DNA from: Zhenhengia yiwuensis
Lineage (GTDB): Bacteria; Bacillota; Clostridia; Lachnospirales; Cellulosilyticaceae
DNA: 64,000 nucleotides
Direction: 5' to 3'
NCBI RefSeq assembly: GCF_014384995.1
Contig: NZ_JACRSY010000004.1
Coordinates: 112,082-176,081 of the forward strand
The notes beneath the pieces were generated by a model. It was not told the DNA's origin, made no database searches, and saw nothing but the letters and a program-made list of their open reading frames with translations. The translations under genes were made by a program, and so were the position numbers. Shown here piece after piece: positions 46,101-54,411 of the stretch; position 1 is the first letter of the stretch, and each line of letters opens with the position of its first letter.

Positions 46101-46597
46101 AGAATTCAAAATTAACGATTGGTGGAGCTGGAGACTTTACAATGAAACTGCGCGTTCCGTATTGGGCAACAGATGGCTTTACGATAAAAGTTAATGGCGA
46201 TGTTATCTGCCTAAAACCAGAGGTTAGCACATATGTAGAAATTAATCGTACATGGAGTGACGGTGATATTGTTGAAATCAATATGCCATATACTTTACAT
46301 TTAGATAAAACACCTGATAAAGTTGATGGTAATACTGTAGCATCGTTAATGTATGGTCCAATTGTTATGGTAGCTAAAGATACTAGGGAAGAATATATAC
46401 CAATGAATTGGTACAATGTGGTATTAAGTGAAAATCTTTTAGAATCGGTTGAAATTGTAACAGGAACAGATAGTGCTCAACCCCCACATCTTATAGTAAA
46501 TGGTTTAGATTTCTACCCAATGTATAATGCCGATAATTATCGTTATCATACTTATGTAAAAGTAGAAGAGAAGACTTCTAATGTAGCTGACAATTAA
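43115..46597 (+). CDS. Secreted multidomain GH127 glycosidase (beta-L-arabinofuranosidase-like)
   Basis: This 1160-residue extracellular enzyme has a signal peptide (cut near residue 32, after QA). Then come a LamG-type lectin domain (~40-260), two tandem atrophied bacterial Ig domains (~268-350, 352-440; both with LPT.G..GSSI.W and GKVTRP), a Big_4-like domain (~445-525) and the GH127 (alpha/alpha)6 catalytic domain. The last has GLLRGHSTGHFMSAL and the zinc/thiolate site Glu869 and Cys871 (CETCAAYN) with Cys944-Cys945 (FTCCNGTG). No dockerin or surface anchor is seen. It probably trims arabinose-containing plant polymers. RBS AGGGGGA 8 bases before ATG 43115. Confidence 0.9.
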   Translation: MKKMKGINTKNTFLVTIVTAGMVISLAPMTQASSKKAVDNNLILHYDFKSLQSGTIVNDVSNNGKAGVVRPTGSQVETEQVTIYGQDYTAFIMQGGSPSATNTYIEMPSGILNDLEDVTISCWAYVEDLTSYQRIWDIGSGTTSYMYLLANGYNEGHTGYTSALTNIGWSGEKGPEKGENIDTGRWIYTTVTFDGSEKSMSLYEDGKLIDTITTDTDLSALQDSTQNYIGYGQFGNDIFEGKIADFKIYNYSMSQEEVLEQVEIPDKEKVERDKESLTLGDISAVTEDLVLPTTGEMGSSITWKTSDTIIVSSLGKVTRPKAGKADVTVTLTATIQSGGEIATKTFEVKVKAHLTDRQIVEKDGDTITLGNLNVVTKDLQLPTQGVLGSSISWESSEPHIISDDGKVTRPIDNYKLVTLTAKMSYGLAALEKEFTATVYPVYEKLDIVEVADVEVKTSLGILPTLPHRIKVTYEDNTIGFEKVVWPTDLTTEDFLKTGVKQMKGNIVDSSVGVVANVVITDKTAQIPIKVASGFDLSNISLDGNDTIFSQNMERALEYLNLMDADRMLYNFRTAFGQDTKGVEPLTGWEEPTGLLRGHSTGHFMSALAYAYAATGDEVYKEKMDYMIAEMRKLQLLSKGSPEDFKTSCTPTDANQEKWSKDPEAWGVGFISAYSPDQFALLEQYTPYATIWAPYYTMHKLLAGFLDCYTYGGNEEALEIAKDLGGWIYERLNACTAEQRSKMWDMYIAGEYGGMNESLTKLYEITRDERYLKAAQMFDNTKFFNNLSSNVDDIQNRHANQHIPQIVGAIHEYAATQDPKYYHIARNFWDMVVARYAYSIGGIGTGERFKDPYQQGTNILGNSGRGENCETCAAYNMLKLTKDLYTYDPDNAAYMDYYERTLINQIIASQTKETTEHMHNGVTYMLPIDPGQRKDFDSDYGGFTCCNGTGMENHVKYQEAVYAYSEDTLYVNLYIPTTVEWEEKGITVKQETKFPSENSKLTIGGAGDFTMKLRVPYWATDGFTIKVNGDVICLKPEVSTYVEINRTWSDGDIVEINMPYTLHLDKTPDKVDGNTVASLMYGPIVMVAKDTREEYIPMNWYNVVLSENLLESVEIVTGTDSAQPPHLIVNGLDFYPMYNADNYRYHTYVKVEEKTSNVADN

Positions 46598-46653
46598 TAA
46601 TTTATTCTCATAAACTTATTTTTAAACTCCATAAAATATATTTTAATTTTGTT

Positions 46654-46697
46654 AAAGTAAGAGAGTAATCCTTAGAGAATTATTCTCTTACTTTTTT
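46654..46697 (+). terminator. Terminator of the GH127 gene
   Basis: A 16-bp stem with one G.T pair (46654-46669 with 46679-46694) is followed by TTTTTT. Confidence 0.88.
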
Positions 46698-46777
46698 ATA
46701 GGATACAGCTAAAGTAAGTACTCCAAAATAAGAAAAGAGTATGCTAGTATAAGATAAAAAGAAAAGAAGTGATGGGG

Positions 46778-48049
46778 ATGAAACAAAAACTTTTAGGGTT
46801 AAAATTACAGATGGCTAGGCTTTGTATCTTTAAAAGTATACAAGAGCTAGAACTTATAAGGGATTTAGAAAAACTAGTAGAAGATGTATTAGATGAAAAT
46901 AAGCCTATAGGAGAAAATATAAAACTGTATAATGGTTTTGCCTATAACTTTTATAAAGAAATACAGGGAAAATCTTTAAAAGCATATATTTTAGATGAGA
47001 TTTTATATGGACAGAATTTAATCAATTTACATATAGAGAGGCAAAAGGAACTTAGCATTTCCATGGTGGAGGCATTAAGAGGAGAATTAGCTGCCTTGCA
47101 GGCTATAGGAGAGGTTAAAGCTGTGGATTTAAAGGCATGTATGTGTCATAAAGCAAAGTGTGAGCTGGAAAAAGAGATTATTCATAGTCTCTTGGAATGG
47201 GAAAATGAATCAGAAGAGGAGCAGATGGTATTAGGTTATGTAGGATGGGGTGAGAAGGCTGACCAGCTTCTGGATTTCTATAGGAATAAAGGTTGTGGCA
47301 TTTTTGCTAAATATAAAGCTTTTATATGGGCTGATTGCAAAGGACGTAAGGAGATTAAAGGGATAGGTGTACCAGATTCTATTATCATGGATGACCTTAT
47401 TGGCTATCATCTACAGAAGCAAGATTTACTCCATAATACAGAGGCATTCTTAAAAGGCTATCCAGCTAATAACTTACTCCTTTATGGAGCCAGAGGAACA
47501 GGCAAATCTTCTATGATTAAAGCAGTGTTAAATTACTTTGCACCCCATACTAGGTTAAGACTTGTTGAGATGAGAAAAGATCAGCTTATGCAGCTTAAAG
47601 AATTGATTAATGAAATTAAAGATAAACCTTATTACTTTATTATTTTTATAGATGATTTAGCCTTTGAGGATAAGGAAGAAACTTATACGGCACTTAAAAC
47701 TATATTAGAAGGTGGGGTAGAGGCTAAGCCGAGCCATGTTATTATTTACGCTACATCTAATCGTAGACATCTTATAGAAGAAAAGATAAGTGACAATGAA
47801 CTTCATGGCAAAGATACAGTTGAAGAAAAAATGTCTCTTTCAGATCGTTTTGGCATGCGTATAGGCTTTAACTCACCTAATCAACTAGAGTATTTAGCTA
47901 TTGTAAATGGATTGGTTAAGCAACGAGGACTAGGTATAGAAGAAGAAATTTTAAAAAAGGAAGCACTGAAGTGGGAAATGTGGCATAATGGTAAATCAGG
48001 CAGAACAGCTAAACAGTTCGTAGATTATCTAGAAAGCCAGGAAATGTAG
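46778..48049 (+). CDS. DUF815 AAA+ ATPase
   Basis: This 423-residue protein has a helical N-terminal region of ~200 residues and an AAA+ core. Walker A is GARGTGKSS and Walker B is IIFIDDLAFED, followed by ATSNRRHLI (sensor 1 area) and LSDRFGMRI. This is the DUF815 layout. The family's job is unproven; it is common in clostridia. The start is uncertain among 46772 and 46778, the latter being better spaced from AAGAAGTG. It precedes dinB by 28 bases. Confidence 0.87.
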   Translation: MKQKLLGLKLQMARLCIFKSIQELELIRDLEKLVEDVLDENKPIGENIKLYNGFAYNFYKEIQGKSLKAYILDEILYGQNLINLHIERQKELSISMVEALRGELAALQAIGEVKAVDLKACMCHKAKCELEKEIIHSLLEWENESEEEQMVLGYVGWGEKADQLLDFYRNKGCGIFAKYKAFIWADCKGRKEIKGIGVPDSIIMDDLIGYHLQKQDLLHNTEAFLKGYPANNLLLYGARGTGKSSMIKAVLNYFAPHTRLRLVEMRKDQLMQLKELINEIKDKPYYFIIFIDDLAFEDKEETYTALKTILEGGVEAKPSHVIIYATSNRRHLIEEKISDNELHGKDTVEEKMSLSDRFGMRIGFNSPNQLEYLAIVNGLVKQRGLGIEEEILKKEALKWEMWHNGKSGRTAKQFVDYLESQEM

Positions 48050-48077
48050 AATAGTTTTAGGCGGAAGGAGATGGAGT

Positions 48078-49166
48078 ATGCGTAAAATTATACATATAGA
48101 TATGGATGCTTTCTATGCCCAAGTAGAAGCAAGAGAGAACCCATCTCTTAGGGGCAAGCCTGTTATTGTAGGAGGTAATCCAGATGCAAGGGGAGTTGTA
48201 GCAACTTGTTCTTATGAAGCAAGGAAGTTTGGCATTCACTCAGCTATGCCGGCTAGGACAGCTAGGCAGCTATGCCCAAGGGCTATTTTTATAAAGCCGA
48301 GATTTGATGTTTATAAGACTGTTTCAACTCAAATTGGGGAGATTTTCAGAAGGTATACGGATCAGGTAGAATTTCTATCTTTAGATGAGGCCTTTTTAGA
48401 TGTAACAGAAAATAAAAAGGGTATACCTTCAGCTACCCAGATTGCTAAAGAAATCAAAAAAGCTATTTATGAGGAACTGAATTTAACGGGCTCAGCAGGT
48501 GTATCCTACAATAAGTTTCTTGCTAAAATTGCTTCAGACTATAAAAAACCCAATGGACTTACAGTCATTACACCAGAAAAAGCCCAAGACTTTTTAGATG
48601 CCCTCCCTATTAATAAATTTTTTCTAGTAGGCAAGGTAACAGAAGAAGAGCTAAGGCGAATAGGTGTGCATTATGGGAGAGATTTAAGAAAGCTAGAATT
48701 AGACTATTTGGTAAGTGTGTTTAAGAAAAGGGGATATATGCTCTATGATTTTGCCCGCGGTATAGATAATAGAGAAGTAGAAAATTCCCGTATTCGTAAG
48801 TCTATAGGTGCAGAAAATACCTTTAATGAAGATGTGAATCTCATAGGCGTAGAGGCTGAAAATTATTTAAAAGAGCTAGCACAAGAAGTGAGTATGAGAG
48901 TTAAGAAAAGGGCAGTCTGGGGTAAAAATGTTACCATAAAAGTTAAATTTAGTGACTTTACTCAGATCACACGTAGTATGATGACACCTTATCCTATTTC
49001 AGAGGTAGATGAGATTATGACATATGTGCATATGCTTGTGAGTAAAGTGGAAGAACCGGAGCAAAAAGTACGCCTCTTGGGGATTACTTTATCTCATCTT
49101 GTAAACAAGGAAGAGAGAAAAGGTGAAAATATTTCTCTGTTTGAGTATTTAGATACGCTTAAGTAG
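48078..49166 (+). CDS. dinB: DNA polymerase IV (Y family)
   Basis: This 362-residue translesion polymerase shows the catalytic carboxylates in HIDMDAFYAQVE and LSLDEAFLDVT, the SAGVSYNKFLAKIASDYKKP motif region, and a C-terminal little-finger domain. Length is normal. GGAAGGAG precedes the ATG. I see no clear LexA box upstream, and the gene is close behind the AAA+ gene. Confidence 0.95.
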   Translation: MRKIIHIDMDAFYAQVEARENPSLRGKPVIVGGNPDARGVVATCSYEARKFGIHSAMPARTARQLCPRAIFIKPRFDVYKTVSTQIGEIFRRYTDQVEFLSLDEAFLDVTENKKGIPSATQIAKEIKKAIYEELNLTGSAGVSYNKFLAKIASDYKKPNGLTVITPEKAQDFLDALPINKFFLVGKVTEEELRRIGVHYGRDLRKLELDYLVSVFKKRGYMLYDFARGIDNREVENSRIRKSIGAENTFNEDVNLIGVEAENYLKELAQEVSMRVKKRAVWGKNVTIKVKFSDFTQITRSMMTPYPISEVDEIMTYVHMLVSKVEEPEQKVRLLGITLSHLVNKEERKGENISLFEYLDTLK

Positions 49167-49168
49167 GG

Positions 49169-49196
49169 TTGACAGTCCGATAGAGTATATTATAAT
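49169..49196 (+). promoter_or_regulatory. SigA promoter of the ABC-F gene leader
   Basis: TTGACA at 49169-49174 and TATAAT at 49191-49196 are separated by 16 bases, starting right after the dinB stop codon. It gives a leader of ~280 bases. Confidence 0.8.
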
Positions 49197-49225
49197 GAAA
49201 TTATTAGATTAAAGGAGTTGATAAA

Positions 49226-49246
49226 GTGGAGAACTTTGCTTGCTAA
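49226..49246 (+). CDS. Putative six-residue leader peptide MENFAC
   Basis: GTG-GAG-AAC-TTT-GCT-TGC-TAA lies 8 bases after a perfect AAAGGAG. Such mini-ORFs in leaders of antibiotic-resistance ABC-F genes sense stalled ribosomes. A second candidate ORF runs from ATG 49301 to a TAA at 49424-49426, at the foot of the terminator, but its ribosome binding site is poor. Confidence 0.5.
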   Translation: MENFAC

Positions 49247-49393
49247 TTTTATTAAAATGCATGATAAGCTTTTATAGAGCTCAAGGAACATATCTAGGAT
49301 ATGTTTATTTGTCGTGCATCAGCAAGAGAGTTCATCTACTATCAGCTTACGGATAAAAGCAGGCATAGCATAACCTATCCTATCCTATGCCTA

Positions 49394-49465
49394 GGCTTTG
49401 CTATATTTTCATATGTAGCAAAATAAGCCCTGAGAAAGAGAACTTTCTTGGGGCTTATTTTTATA
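49394..49465 (+). promoter_or_regulatory. Antiterminator/terminator attenuator of the ABC-F gene
   Basis: The terminator pairs 49422-49438 with 49443-49459 (17 bp, two G.T pairs), followed by TTTTT, and ends ~20 bases before the ABC-F start. An alternative hairpin pairs GGCTTTGCTATAT (49394-49406) with 49411-49429. It takes up the AAGCC needed by the terminator, so the two cannot coexist. This is the layout of a ribosome-controlled attenuator. Confidence 0.75.
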
Positions 49466-49484
49466 TTGAAGGGAGAGAAATAGA

Positions 49485-51071
49485 ATGTCTGTTATTAATA
49501 TAACCAACCTAACCTTTAGTTATGATACACATTATGAAAATATATTTGAAAATACATCCTTTACAATTGATACCGATTGGAAGCTAGGCTTTATCGGACG
49601 TAATGGCAGAGGCAAAACAACGCTTTTAAATTTACTGCAAGGTAAATATGAGTATAAAGGAAATATTGTAAGTTCTGTGAGTTTTGACTACTTCCCTTTT
49701 GAAGTAGAGCAAGACCAACTGACTTTAGAAGTGATACGTAATGTAATTGCTCCCTTTAGTCAGTGGGAAGAGGAAATGGAACTTTGCCTTAAGAAAAATA
49801 CAGGTGCAAGTTTAGAACAATATGGTATATTACTAGATGCCTATATGCAGCATGATGGTTATACAATAAAAGAATTGATTATTAAGGAAATCAGTAAACT
49901 AAAAGTAGATGAAGAGGTTCTTAATAGACCTTTCTATACTTTAAGTAATGGGGAAAGGACCAAACTGCTTTTAGTGGCACTCTTTCTAAAGAAAAATAAC
50001 TTTTTACTTATTGATGAACCTACAAACCATTTAGATATTGAAGGAAGACAAATTGTAGCGGAGTATTTAAAGAGCAAAAAAGGTTTTATATTAGTTTCTC
50101 ATGATAGGCTCTTTTTAGACCAGATTATTGACCATGTTTTATGTATCAATCGTCATAACATTGAAGTGCAGCAGGGGAATTACTCAAGTTGGAAACTAAA
50201 TAAAGATCGAAATGATCAGTATGAGTTAGGTGAGAATGAAAAGCTTAAAAAAGAAATTGGTAGACTAAATGCGGCTAGTATGCGTAATGAAAATTGGAGT
50301 GACCAAATAGAAAAGTCTAAAATAGGTGCAGCAGATAAAGGATTTGTTGGACATAAGTCAGCTAAGATGATGAAGCGCGCAAAGGTTATTGAAAAAAGAC
50401 AGGATAAAATGATAGAAGAGAAAAAGCAATTGCTTAAAAATATAGAACAAGTCCATACTCTAAAAGTGCATTGTATGGATTATGTAAAGCCTGTTTTGGC
50501 AGAAGTACAAGATGTAGTTATTCAGTATGATGGAAAGGCAGTAAGTAAGCCAATTAGCTTCAATATTAAACAGGGAGATAGAATTGCTTTAAAGGGATCT
50601 AATGGCTGTGGTAAGTCTAGCCTTATTAAGCTATTAGTAGGGGAAGAGCTTATATATAGTGGGAAACTTTTAAAAGGTTCTAAGCTTAAAATTTCTTATG
50701 TACCCCAAGATACTAGTTTTTTAAAAGGGAGTATGAGGGACTTTGTAAGAGAGAGCGGTATTGATGAAAGTTTGTTTAAGGCTATTTTAAGAAAACTAGA
50801 TTTTACAAGACAAGCATTTGATAAAGACTTATCTGAGTTAAGCGGCGGACAAAAGAAAAAAGTACTCATTGCCAGAAGTTTGTGTGAACAGGCGCATCTA
50901 TATGTATGGGATGAACCGCTTAACTTTATTGATATTTTATCACGTACTCAGATAGAAGAGCTCATTATGCAGTATAAACCAACCATGGTCTTTGTAGAGC
51001 ATGATAGACTTTTTGTAGAGACAATAGCCACAAATTGCATTTGCATAGAAAAAACAGCTAGTGTACAATAA
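49485..51071 (+). CDS. ABC-F ribosomal protection protein, Lsa type
   Basis: This 528-residue soluble protein has two ATPase domains and no membrane segment. Walker A motifs are GRNGRGKTT and GSNGCGKSS; signatures are LSNGE and LSGGQ; Walker B motifs are LLIDEPTNHLD and WDEPLNFID. The interdomain linker (~210-300) has the charged helical hairpin that reaches the peptidyl-transferase centre. The N-terminus MSVINITNLTFSYD closely recalls Lsa proteins, which release lincosamides, streptogramin A and pleuromutilins from the ribosome. The attenuator-type leader supports a resistance role. Drug range is inferred. Confidence 0.92.
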   Translation: MSVINITNLTFSYDTHYENIFENTSFTIDTDWKLGFIGRNGRGKTTLLNLLQGKYEYKGNIVSSVSFDYFPFEVEQDQLTLEVIRNVIAPFSQWEEEMELCLKKNTGASLEQYGILLDAYMQHDGYTIKELIIKEISKLKVDEEVLNRPFYTLSNGERTKLLLVALFLKKNNFLLIDEPTNHLDIEGRQIVAEYLKSKKGFILVSHDRLFLDQIIDHVLCINRHNIEVQQGNYSSWKLNKDRNDQYELGENEKLKKEIGRLNAASMRNENWSDQIEKSKIGAADKGFVGHKSAKMMKRAKVIEKRQDKMIEEKKQLLKNIEQVHTLKVHCMDYVKPVLAEVQDVVIQYDGKAVSKPISFNIKQGDRIALKGSNGCGKSSLIKLLVGEELIYSGKLLKGSKLKISYVPQDTSFLKGSMRDFVRESGIDESLFKAILRKLDFTRQAFDKDLSELSGGQKKKVLIARSLCEQAHLYVWDEPLNFIDILSRTQIEELIMQYKPTMVFVEHDRLFVETIATNCICIEKTASVQ

Positions 51072-51102
51072 GGTTTAGTCATCAGATGAAGAGGTGGAAG
51101 AA

Positions 51103-51876
51103 TTGGAAATTTACAATGATTTTGCAATGATATACGATATATTTATGGAAGATACACCTTACGCGCAGTGGGTATCTTTTATAGAAGACATCATAAAAGC
51201 ACAAGGTATTACCCCTAAACTTATATGTGACTTAGGGTGTGGTACAGGAAAAATGTGTGAGATGTTTGCAGATAAAGGCTTTGATGTTATTGGCATTGAT
51301 GCTTCAGAGGAAATGCTCATGATTGCACGTGAGAATGAAATGGAAGCTCAGCGTGGGATTTTATATCTTATGCAGGATATGAGTGAATTTGAACTTTATG
51401 GGACTGTAGATGTGATTTACAGTAGCTGTGATAGTATCAATTATTTAATGGAAGAAGAAAAAGTACTTTCTATGTTTAAATGGGTAAATAATTATCTTGA
51501 AAAAGGTGGATTATTTATCTTTGATGTGAACACACCTCATAAATACAAAACGCTTTTAGGAGAGAAAGTTTTTGCAGATCAGACAGAAGATGCTGCTTAT
51601 ATTTGGGAAAACTTCTATGATGAGAAGCAGCAGGTGAATGAGTTCTATGTAAGCTTCTTCGTAGCAGATGAAGATGGTAGATATGATAGATTTGAAGAAG
51701 TACACTATCAAAAAGCTTATGATGTAGAACGTATTAAAGCACTACTTGATACAGCAGGTATGGAACTTGTTGCAGTTTATGATGATTATACAACTAAACC
51801 TTGCGATACAAGTACTTTTAGAGCAACTTTTGTTGCGAGAGAAAAGCAAGTAGAAGGAAAAGTTTATATAGATTAA
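51103..51876 (+). CDS. Class I SAM-dependent methyltransferase
   Basis: This 257-residue protein has SAM-binding motif I DLGCGTGKM near residue 44, VIGIDASEEML (motif II) and a C-terminal beta-rich half. The substrate is unknown. The start is probably TTG 51103, spaced 8-9 bases from GAAGAGG; GTG 51094 overlaps that site. It follows the ABC-F gene by 31 bases and precedes hslO by 11, so hslO and this gene are co-transcribed, perhaps with the ABC-F gene. Confidence 0.87.
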   Translation: MEIYNDFAMIYDIFMEDTPYAQWVSFIEDIIKAQGITPKLICDLGCGTGKMCEMFADKGFDVIGIDASEEMLMIARENEMEAQRGILYLMQDMSEFELYGTVDVIYSSCDSINYLMEEEKVLSMFKWVNNYLEKGGLFIFDVNTPHKYKTLLGEKVFADQTEDAAYIWENFYDEKQQVNEFYVSFFVADEDGRYDRFEEVHYQKAYDVERIKALLDTAGMELVAVYDDYTTKPCDTSTFRATFVAREKQVEGKVYID

Positions 51877-51887
51877 GGAGACAGAAT

Positions 51888-52871
51888 ATGGAAAACTATA
51901 TTGTAAGAGGAACTGACAAAAATAAAAGTTTTAGATTTTTTGGTGCCAATACAACGGGTGTTGTTGGTGAAGCAGTAAAAAATCACGGTACATCTCCAGT
52001 TGTATCAGCAGCACTTGGACGTACAATGACAGGTACACTTATGATGGGTAACATGCTTAAAAATGATAATGACCGTGTGTGCGTTATGATTAAAGGGGAT
52101 GGACTTATCCAAGGTATTACAGTAGAAGCTGATGCCAAAGGAAACGTTAAAGGCTATCCACATGTGCCAGTAGTAGATATTCCTAAAAAAGAAAATGGGA
52201 AACTTGATGTAAGTGGTGCAATTGGTAATGCCCTTATGATTGTCAAAAAAGACATTGGTCTTAAAGAGCCTTATACAGGACAAATAGCTATGCTTTCTGG
52301 AGAGATTGCAGAAGATTTTAGCTACTACTTTGCAACTTCAGAACAAACAAATACAGTAGTAGCTTTAGGCGTACTTGTTGACCGTGACTATAGTATTAAA
52401 CAATCTGGTGGATTTATTATTCAAGTACTTCCAGATGCAACAGATGAAGATATTACAAAACTTGAAGAAAAACTTAAAACTTTCACTTCTTTAACAACTT
52501 ATATGGAAGAGGGTAAATCAATTGAAGACGTTATCATGATGCTTTTAGGTGATGATGCTGAGATGATGGACCGTACAGAAGTAAGATTCCATTGTGATTG
52601 TTCAAGAGAAAATATGGAACGTGCACTTATCAGTTTAGGTAGAAAAGAACTTCAAGAAATCGTAAATGATGATCAAGAAGACTTAGAGCTTGTATGCCAT
52701 TTCTGCAATCATAAATATGAGTTTGACAAACAGAGCATTGTAGAACTTTTAGAAGAAGTAGCAGATGAGCCAGAAGTCGTATTAGATGAAGGTCAAGAAA
52801 TTGTTTTCGATTTAGGTGGAGACTCAGAAATCGTATTTGAATTAGGCGGACCAGAAGAAACACAAGAGTAA
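51888..52871 (+). CDS. hslO: Redox-regulated chaperone Hsp33 with an acidic C-terminal extension
   Basis: This is a 327-residue cytosolic holdase activated by oxidation. The zinc/thiol switch is intact: Cys236 and Cys238 (CDC), Cys270 and Cys273 (CHFC). Typical Hsp33 ends soon after this; here ~45 more residues follow, highly acidic, with EIVFDLGG and EIVFELGG as a near repeat and no lysine or arginine in the last part. AAGGAG precedes the ATG; a terminator follows. Confidence 0.95.
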   Translation: MENYIVRGTDKNKSFRFFGANTTGVVGEAVKNHGTSPVVSAALGRTMTGTLMMGNMLKNDNDRVCVMIKGDGLIQGITVEADAKGNVKGYPHVPVVDIPKKENGKLDVSGAIGNALMIVKKDIGLKEPYTGQIAMLSGEIAEDFSYYFATSEQTNTVVALGVLVDRDYSIKQSGGFIIQVLPDATDEDITKLEEKLKTFTSLTTYMEEGKSIEDVIMMLLGDDAEMMDRTEVRFHCDCSRENMERALISLGRKELQEIVNDDQEDLELVCHFCNHKYEFDKQSIVELLEEVADEPEVVLDEGQEIVFDLGGDSEIVFELGGPEETQE

Positions 52872-52877
52872 AAATAG

Positions 52878-52925
52878 AGGACTGTTACAAAATGTATTAG
52901 ACATTTATTTGTAGCAGTCCTTTTT
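52878..52925 (+). terminator. Terminator after hslO
   Basis: A 14-bp stem with one G.T pair (52878-52891 with 52908-52921) ends in TTTTT. Confidence 0.85.
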
Positions 52926-52962
52926 ATACATACAACTATTAAGATTAAATGGAGGGAAGAAG

Positions 52963-53400
52963 ATGGAATTTAAAATTATGACCAGGGAAGACTTAGATAA
53001 GATAGTAGAGCTGTATGTAGGGGCTTTTAACGGCGAACCTTGGTATGATAAGTGGACAGTGGAGACTGCTAAAAAACGCTTAGGGCAGATGATAGGCTGC
53101 GAGGATAGTTTAGGTCTTATTGCCTATGACAATAATAAAGTAGTAGGAATGGCATTAGGTAATAAGGAATATTACTATGATGCTGTACATTTTCATTTTA
53201 AAGAACTTTGTGTAGATACGGCAATTAAAGGTAAGGGGATAGGCTCTAAGTTAGTAGATGAAATGGTAAGAAGAGTGAAGGTTGATGGCGTAACTGAGAT
53301 TATTCTATGGACTTTAAGATGTAGTGAGATGTTAGGTTTTTATGAGAAGCAAAACTTTAAAGTTTCTGATGAACTGATAATTATGAGACGTTCACTCTAA
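52963..53400 (+). CDS. GNAT family N-acetyltransferase
   Basis: This 145-residue enzyme transfers acetyl from acetyl-CoA to an unknown amine. The acetyl-CoA motif A appears as ELCVDTAIKGKGIGSKLVDE (Q/R-x-x-G-x-G/A form KGKGIG). TLRCSEMLGFYEKQNFK is motif B. GGAGGG lies upstream. Substrate cannot be told. Confidence 0.88.
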   Translation: MEFKIMTREDLDKIVELYVGAFNGEPWYDKWTVETAKKRLGQMIGCEDSLGLIAYDNNKVVGMALGNKEYYYDAVHFHFKELCVDTAIKGKGIGSKLVDEMVRRVKVDGVTEIILWTLRCSEMLGFYEKQNFKVSDELIIMRRSL

Positions 53401-53496
53401 AAAGAATAAGGAAATTTATGATAAAGACAAAGTTATAAGGGAAAGTTAACAAATGTCCAGTCATATATTGAATTAGAGGGGTTGAGGAGGAGTAGA

Positions 53497-54342
53497 ATGA
53501 TTCAATATAGAATATGGACTGAAAATTATGCAGAACTTTTCCAAATAAAGTTAGACAGATTATTAGAAAGCCCTGACAGCATCTGTGGAAGCTGGCAATG
53601 TGACAGTCTAGATACTATAAAATGCTTCAGATGCGCAGCAAATAAAAAAGAAAAAGATGAAGTCCTTAAAAATATTGCAAACTTAGTTGGAGATGTGATT
53701 CAAGAAGGTGTTCTGAAGAAGTTTGCTAGGAGCTATTTAAAAAGTTATAAAGGATTAAATAGAGAAGAAAAAAAGGAAGTCGAAAAGCTTTTTATCCATA
53801 ACAACTATATTGCTAAGGAGGAAGGGGTATCTTATATTGCTTACTATGTCATTTATACGCCTCTTATAAAAGAACTTGAGCGCTATAAAGAAGTGAATAT
53901 AGATGGATGGATGGCTTTTAGAACACAAAAGTATAAAGTCATTCTAGAAGATGTCATTGAGCAGACTATTTATGACTATGAAATGCAAAAAGATTATATT
54001 CAGTTTATTAATTTCCTGTTAGATACTAAGTCCATGCAAGAAGCAAAAGAGGAAGTCATGCATCTTATTCCTAAAGAAGAAGGAGATATCCTCCTATTAG
54101 ATGAATACATGCAAGATAGAACCAAGGCTTATATGCAGCAGTACTGCAATGAACTTGAAGATGAGAAAATGCAGATAGAAGATAAAGTGCTGCATATTTT
54201 AATTTGTGTATCACCTAAAAAAGTTATCATTCATAAAGATATTAAAGATCTGAATCCTCATTTTTTAGACACCCTTAAGGCGCTCTTTAAAGAACAGCTT
54301 AGTTACTGTGATGGATGTGAAAACTGTCAGTCTCCTTTGTAA
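53497..54342 (+). CDS. Sporulation protein YtxC-like
   Basis: This is a 281-residue soluble protein. It matches the YtxC-like family by layout: a divergent N-terminal half with a Cys-rich stretch, central LNREEKKEVEKLF, and a C-terminal half with FRTQKYKVILEDVIEQ, YIQFINFLL and LHILICVSPKKVIIH. The family is spore-associated but without known biochemistry. ATG 53497 is 6 bases after GAGGAGG. The extreme C-terminus CDGCENCQ carries three cysteines, a possible metal site. Confidence 0.8.
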   Translation: MIQYRIWTENYAELFQIKLDRLLESPDSICGSWQCDSLDTIKCFRCAANKKEKDEVLKNIANLVGDVIQEGVLKKFARSYLKSYKGLNREEKKEVEKLFIHNNYIAKEEGVSYIAYYVIYTPLIKELERYKEVNIDGWMAFRTQKYKVILEDVIEQTIYDYEMQKDYIQFINFLLDTKSMQEAKEEVMHLIPKEEGDILLLDEYMQDRTKAYMQQYCNELEDEKMQIEDKVLHILICVSPKKVIIHKDIKDLNPHFLDTLKALFKEQLSYCDGCENCQSPL

Positions 54343-54367
54343 AAAAATACTACTTAATGAAAGGATA

Positions 54368-54396
54368 TTGACAGACAAAGTAAATTTGACTAGAAT
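54368..54396 (+). promoter_or_regulatory. SigA promoter of the thrS T-box operon
   Basis: TTGACA (54368-54373) and TAGAAT (54391-54396) are 17 bases apart, just before the T-box leader. Confidence 0.85.
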
Positions 54397-54411
54397 GAAA
54401 TCAGAATTAAT

